From assembly GCA_050084515.1 (NCBI GenBank), contig CM114275.1, forward strand, positions 2,976,001-3,040,000: a DNA stretch of 64,000 bases. The letters are read 5' to 3'. A model generated the notes under the pieces. The model was given only the letters and a program-made list of their open reading frames with translations, had not been told where the DNA came from and made no database searches. A program made the translations under genes and the position numbers. The DNA is from Blasia pusilla. Taxonomy: Eukaryota; Marchantiophyta; Marchantiopsida; Blasiales. This document shows, one piece after another, positions 58,998 to 64,000 of the stretch (within the stretch, counting starts at the first letter, position 1; every line of letters starts with the position of its first letter).

Positions 58998-60350
58998 TGA
59001 CACAGGTTTCATTGGGGAGAGGCAAGGGTTAGCCGGAGCAACACAAGTGCCCGGAGTAACAATGCAAACTTGGATGCCAACATTGATGTCCCTCAGATGC
59101 TTAATGACATATTTAGACAATATGATCAGCTCCATGACGAAGATGGTATGATCAATGAAGATGGTAGAGAGGATGTAAACCAGCCCAGTGAAAGCGAAGA
59201 TCCAAACATCCCCTCAAATTTTAATGAGCTTGCTGTAGCATGCAATCCGCTCTTCCCAAGAGCTAAGACTTCCTTACTTGGTTTTATTTTGCTCATCTTC
59301 AATATTGGTGCTACCCATGGGGTACCCAATATTGCAATTGACAAGATTTTGAAACTTTTACGTAAGATGGTACTCCCATCGGATAATCATGTCCCACCGT
59401 CATACTATGCTGCCAAAAAACTTATCAACAAGCTTGGAATGAGTTATAATTCTATCCATGCACGTCCTAAAGGTTGTGTCCTTTTTTGTGGGGACTTGGC
59501 TGATAATGATGAATGTCCCAAGTGTGGAAATTCTAGGTTTAAGCAAGTTGGAAGGTCCTTAGTACCAAACAAGGTCTTGAGACATTTCCCAATAATCACT
59601 AGGATGTAGTGCATGTATAGATGTTGGGCTTTTTTGGAGTTGTTGAATTGGGCTTTTGAAAGCAAGAGCAAGGATGGTATGGTTAGACATGCAAGGGATA
59701 GCAAGGCCTGGTATCATATAGATAATTTGTACCCTGATTTTGCTGTGCAGAGTAGAAATTGCAAGTTTGGTTTAGCCCTTGATAGGGTGAATCCATATTT
59801 TGAAAAGGAAAGCTCTTGGTCGACCTGGCCGGTGCTATTGGTGAACTACAATTTTCCACCTTGGTTTCAAACCAAAAATTTCTTTGTGATGTTGGCTCTA
59901 ATTATGCCCGGTAAGGAGAGTGTCAAAGGAGAGAACATTAACACTTACTTGGACCCAATGGCGGATGAATTACATCAGTTGTGGAATGGGGTAGAATTCC
60001 ATGATGTGCATAGACCACATGGATCCTCAAACTTTTTGTTTAGACCCATGATCTTGTGGACAATAAATGATTATCCAACATATGGCAGTATCTCAGGGCA
60101 AAGCCATGGTGGGAAACTTGCGTGTATAATATGTGGTCCTTATGTAGATTCGGATTTCTCCAAACAATGTGGGAAGCCTACTTTCGGTTGTCATCGTAGA
60201 CACATTCCCCATGACCATATGTGGAGAGTACAAGCCTACGGTTCCCACTACAATGGAAGGGGTAAGTCTAGGGATGCACCTCCAAGGATTACAGACGAGA
60301 TTCTTAGATGGGCAGAGGAAAAAAATATATATGATGAGGGTGAAGGTTGA
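58998..60350 (+). pseudogene. TNP2-type CACTA transposase, N-terminal part and Transposase_21 domain, one in-frame stop
   Basis: An apparent acceptor (TTTGACACAG) precedes a frame reading RVSRSNTSARSNNANLDANI and DVPQMLNDIFRQYDQLHDED. It continues NPLFPRAKTSLLGFILLIFN, then SYNSIHARPKGCVLF and DECPKCGNSRF. After a TAG at 59607-59609, which replaces a Gln or similar codon, the same frame continues KSKDGMVRHARDSKAWYHID, LYPDFAVQSRNCKFGLALDR, NPYFEKESSWSTWPVLLVNY, NFPPWFQTKNFFVMLALIMP and DPMADELHQLWNGVEFHDVH, then ILWTINDYPTYGSISGQSHG and CIICG. These are the ordered motifs of Transposase_21. One stop in about 450 codons suggests recent decay. Confidence 0.88.
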
Positions 60351-60599
60351 GAGGATGGTCCAAGTGATCCCTACAAAAGGATTGGGGTGAAGAGAAGGTC
60401 TCTATTGTACGATTTGCCGTATTGGAGAGTATCTGCACCAATGTGATTTTATTTTACTCATGCTTGTGATATATTTTGCAGCAAGTTTTTATTTATTTAT
60501 AATAAACATAGATTTCCTTGACTTGATGATAGCATCTTTTGTTACGACACACCCTAGATTTTATGCACATGGAGAAAAATATTACAGAGAATCTGGTGA

Positions 60600-61465
60600 A
60601 GACCTTGATAGGGGTGAAGGATACTGTGAAGGTTAGACGAGATATGGAAGCTCGTGGAACAAGACCTCACTTGTGGTTATAACCCCATCCAAGTAGACCC
60701 CAAGGCTTAGTGAAACATCAATGTGATTATATCTTATCACCTCAAGAGTTGGCCATGTTCTTATCTAGGATTCAGTCCTTGAAAGTGCCCACAGGATATA
60801 GTGGTGAGCTAAGAAAGCATGTGGTTAAAAAGAATCTAGGTAACATGAAGTCACATGATTATCATGTGCTCATTCACCAAATCCTTCCTTTTTCCCTTCG
60901 TGGCCTAATGAAAGCTCCTGTTTGTTCAACGATCATGCGCTTGAGTAAAATTTTCAAGTTACTGTGTTGTAAAGTGTATGATCCTACATATTACAAACCA
61001 CTACACAAGGAAACAGCGATAATCTTATGTCTCCTGAAGATGCATTTCCCACCTTCCTTTTTTGATGTGATAACACATCTTTTGATCCATGTAATTGAAG
61101 AATTGGGCATATGTGGGCCTTTAGCTTGTCGATGGATGTATCCCATGGACAGATACATGGGTGTTTTGAAGAAATGTGTGAGATCAAAAGCTCGGCGCGA
61201 GGGTTGCATGGCTGAGGGGTATATTAAAGATGAGGCTTTGGGATTTGTGACTGAGTATATGAGGAGATTTGAGGGTGTAAGGACCCAAATTTGGGATGAG
61301 GGTGAAGAAGAAAGAGTGGCGGGCGAGGAACTGGAAGGTACAGGAGTGCAAGTACAACTTTCAAGAGATCTAATGATCTTGATACACCACTATGTTTTAC
61401 ACAATATCGAGTCTATGGTAACATGGCACAAATATTATTTAATTACCTGTGTTCTCAATTTGTAG
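60600..61465 (+). pseudogene. CACTA transposase DUF4218 domain, copy 2, one in-frame stop
   Basis: The frame VKVRRDMEARGTRPHLWL meets TAA near 60680-60682, then continues QCDYILSPQELAMFLSRIQS, KKNLGNMKSHDYHVLIHQIL, LCLLKMHFPPSFFDVITHLL, CGPLACRWMYPMDRYMGVLK and RREGCMAEGYIKDEALGFVT. In copy 1 the equivalent of the TAA is an Arg codon (HLWLRPHP). The domain is otherwise open to 61465. Confidence 0.87.
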
Positions 61466-61619
61466 AGTGGGTTTTTAGCATCACCGAACCTTGTCTATTT
61501 CAGAAAAGCTAATGGATCACCTCATCCACTGGCTCCATAATGTTCTTTCTGCCAGGAAGTATGATTTTGAGAGGGCATCAATTCCGTTCGGAGAGTGGAT
61601 CTAACCAGATATCCTCCAA

Positions 61620-62240
61620 GATGCTAGGGAAAATAATGGGAAGGTGGATGAAGAGGCATTAGCCTTATTAATTCCTCCTCAATCAAAAGTACTCTCTTAC
61701 AAGTCTATGAAGGCTTGTGGCAACCACTTTAGGATAGAGGGAGAGGTTGGATCTAATGCATACTCTACTTATGATAGTGGAATTGGAGCAATATTTGTGG
61801 ACAAGAAGAATGACTCCCACAATAGTGCTTATTCATACGTAGGAGTTCTTGCCGATATTATTGCACTTGATTATGGGATCGTAGACCTGCTTGTCATCTT
61901 AATAAGAGGGAGATGGGTTAGGGAAAATTGGGAGTCACGTATGCCATCCATGAAGCGAGACCGTGAAGGCTTCTTACTTGTCAACCTTAGATCTTGTGAA
62001 CCTTTGAATCACCAACCCTTTGTTTTCCCATCTCAAGTGGAACAAGTATTTTTTGGAGATGCTAATGAGGGGAGTGGATGGAAGGTAGTATTGAGGAAAG
62101 AAGCTAGATCTCGCACAGTAATTTATGATATCTACAATGGGGGGAATCTTGATAAGGGACATTCTATTGGCCTTGATCAAGATTTTGAAACATTGCCCCA
62201 TAGGATGCCACCGGTGAACACAATCGGTGCCATAGAGTGA
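61620..62240 (+). pseudogene. CACTA transposase DUF4216 domain, copy 2
   Basis: Open from about 61644, it reads IPPQSKVLSYKSMKACGNHF, STYDSGIGAIFVDKKN, YSYVGVLADIIALDYG, RGRWVRENWESRMPSMKRDR, NHQPFVFPSQVEQVFFGDAN and WKVVLRKEARSRTVIYDIYN, ending NTIGAIE at 62237. This is the intact counterpart of the frameshifted domain in copy 1. It would form the C-terminus of the transposase if the upstream stops were absent. Confidence 0.85.
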
Positions 62241-62543
62241 GGAATTAGTGACAACACATAGAGATGTCAACAATGTGCCGGTTGTCCATGTGTCCACGGA
62301 TGAGGTTTCTGAAGATGACACATGTGAATTGGATGTAGATATATAACATTTCTGCACTAAAGGCAATGCAAGTTGATCGTAGAGTTCCTACACATCTTAT
62401 TGTAAGTAGTGAGAGATAGAGGCAGAGGTTGTGATAGGAGTTAAAGAGATATTGCCTGAGATATATGTTTCATCATGTTAATCTTTCATCATTCCTTCCC
62501 TGATTAAGCTCCTTGACCACATTTCTCAACAGAAACTTTATGA

Positions 62544-63655
62544 ATGGAGGGGGGTACCCAACACAATAGTACCATAGCAAAAGAGTTTAGTGATCGAGAA
62601 AATATTGAGGCCATTCTTGCGTCTCAAGGCTTACGTAATGCAAGGGGTGACTTGCCTGATGGGAAGAACCATCAAGTTTGGATAATGAAGTGGGAACGTC
62701 GAGGGAGCAAGAGTGAAATTTTTGTCCTTCGTATGGCTTCATATGATGATGTGCATGATGTTGATTGGGAACCTTATCCAAGCACGGAAGAGGATCAAGT
62801 ATGTCATGAGGAGATAGTTAACTCCAAAGTGTGCATCCTTTCTGAAGATGAAAGGAAATGTGGAGATGCACAAAGAACAGAGGAGGAGATTGGGCAAAAG
62901 GGGGAATCTACTATGGATAGTGGCAAGGTTGGAGAGTGTACAAAGAGCATCCAATGTGCATTCCTTGCTGATTACAGTAGTGTCAACATTTCTGAAGATG
63001 AAAGGAATTGTGGAGATGCACCAACAACAGAGATTGGGCAAAGGGGTGAATTTGCTATGGATAGTGGAAAGGTTGGAGAGTGTATAGAGAGCATCCAATC
63101 TGCATTCCTTGCTGTACATAGTAGTATAGACATTCCTATGATAGTGAAAAGTGATGAACTGCATCTGAATACAGAGTCTAAAGAGTACAAAAAAAATCAG
63201 AAAGCACTAAAAGTGAGTCCTTATTGCTTGGAGATCATAGTACTAGCTCCATTGTCCATAAAAATAAAGTACAAAACTTTCAAATATTTAGTACATCCAT
63301 GGAGAGAGCAGATCTCAGCAATTATGTGGTGGCTTATGATTTGAGTACAGAGGGGCAAGCAAGATCTAGGGGTATTCAAAAAGGGGCAATATATATGTCT
63401 CCACAGAGAGAGCCATCACCTTCATGCATAGCAAGGGAGGCTGAAAATGAGAGTAATGACCACTTTAGTGATAAAAAATATTCCACCAACCACGATGAGT
63501 TTGGAGACACTCCATCTTCTACTAGAGTTGAGAGCCTCCTTGTTGTGGATAAGGACCTTGATGCTGATTTCCCAATTGACCAGGAATGTGCGAGGAAGAT
63601 AAGGGAAAACAAAAAAAGACAAGCATTCTTACTTGGTGATATTCTTGCAGAGTAA
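62544..63655 (+). pseudogene. CACTA copy 2 second-gene exon with internal 49-aa repeats, frameshift at a poly-A run
   Basis: The frame from 62544 reads MEGGTQHNSTIAKEFSDREN, RGDLPDGKNHQVWIMKWERR and VLRMASYDDVHDVDWEPYPS. Two consecutive copies of a segment SEDERKCGDA...STMDSGKVGECTKSIQ follow. At an eight-A run (63189-63196) the coding frame appears to shift by one base. The downstream frame then reads SESTKSESLLLGDHSTSS, ERADLSNYVVAYDLSTEGQA and AREAENESNDHFSDKKYSTN, ending RKIRENKKRQAFLLGDILAE. It lies where the accessory gene of the family should be but shows no named domain. Confidence 0.5.
62840..63130 (+). repeat. in-frame tandem duplication, about 147/141 bp, two copies
   Basis: The copies begin TTTCTGAAGATGAAAGGAA at 62839 and 62990. 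Both run through TGTGGAGATGCAC, GAGATTGGGCAAA, ACTATGGATAGTGGCAAGGT or its variant, and GAGCATCCAAT. The length difference is a multiple of three, so the frame is kept. Confidence 0.85.
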
Positions 63656-63775
63656 GGAGTTCTCCCATTTGCATAATGTGCATTCTCTGAATTGAATTCT
63701 ATCATGATGTTTTTTCTTCCGTGTACTTCACGTTTATATAGGAAACAACAGAAAGATTTGATTACTTGTAGATGA

Positions 63776-64000
63776 TTAATGGTGAAATGCTTGTTTGGAA
63801 AGCTAGGCTCAAACCAGCAAAGGCAACCATGAAAGCCTTCCCTTCTAGAGTAGTACTGGTAGAGGGTGTTGAAGTGCGAAGAAGTTCAAGGTTGAGATCA
63901 AAGGAGAGGTCACCTAATCTGATTGAAAGCACAAAGGATAATACTGTGAGAGATCCTGATTATATGCCACCTGAACATATGAATTTCCAATCTGATGATG
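63776..64000 (+). pseudogene. next exon of the CACTA copy 2 second gene, cut by the window end
   Basis: An open frame reads MINGEMLVWKARLKPAKATM, FPSRVVLVEGVEVRRSSRLR and NTVRDPDYMPPEHMNFQSDD, and runs to the window edge. It is basic then acidic, with no recognised domain. It is likely a continuation of the gene beginning at 62544. Confidence 0.4.

Larger units (their letters stand above)
58990..64000 (+). mobile_element. CACTA/En-Spm transposon copy 2 (continues beyond the window)
   Basis: The plus strand carries a nearly complete TNP2-type transposase in order: N-terminal part with a CxxC, Transposase_21 (59613-60350), DUF4218 (60600-61465) and DUF4216 (61620-62240). A second gene follows from 62544 to the window end. 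It belongs to the same family as copy 1 (9430-27582), with block-by-block similarity in DUF4218 and DUF4216, but retains the catalytic domain copy 1 has lost. Stops at 59607 and near 60682 make this copy defective too. Confidence 0.8.

Overview
This is nuclear DNA of a land plant (or a close streptophyte relative). It has spliced plant-type genes with GT-AG introns, a chloroplast-targeted membrane protein, a plant-type RMI1, and a dense nest of plant transposon families (CACTA/En-Spm, Ty3-like LTR elements, hAT, a Helitron-like trace). I cannot fix the species. The heavy nesting and the unusual retroelements would suit a non-flowering plant, but that is inference.

Three host genes are supported. 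A minus-strand gene at 793-3078 (6 exons, 144 aa) encodes an NDUFAF2/mimitin-like complex I assembly factor. A minus-strand gene at 5404-6570 (2 exons, 340 aa) encodes an unnamed chloroplast single-pass membrane protein. A plus-strand gene at 29379-33651 (10 exons, about 755 aa) encodes RMI1, partner of the RecQ helicase/topoisomerase III complex.

The rest is mostly mobile DNA. Two relatives of one CACTA family lie at 9430-27582 (5' truncated) and 58990-64000 (continues off the window). The first is split by a 9.6-kb Ty3-like retroelement, E1 (15089-24693, minus strand), flanked by a 5-bp target duplication. A second block, 38795-57336, is a related but internally deleted element, E3. It carries inside it a third member, E2 (39016-45955), whose right repeat holds a 1-kb solo-LTR-like insert. 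E3 also holds a rearranged E1-like fragment (47165-48481) and a 4.8-kb hAT element (51093-55890) with 8-bp target duplications and a 313-bp perfect GA tract.

The most unusual content is the retroelement family. E1 reads, in minus-strand order, gag, a protease-like segment, a C5-cytosine DNA methyltransferase (motifs I, IV, VI and a VIII-like block), reverse transcriptase (YIDD), RNase H, a zinc/DDE integrase, and a PHD finger at the end of pol. The PHD finger is also present in E2, and methyltransferase motif I persists in E3. All three elements share a non-standard terminal layout: the 5' end carries only block B, while the 3' end reads PPT-A'-NN-B-A. This is a split-direct-repeat arrangement otherwise known from DIRS/Ngaro-type elements, here with a Ty3-type integrase and a 5-bp target duplication. 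All copies are decayed by stops, frameshifts or deletions, so an intact relative would have to be elsewhere in the genome.
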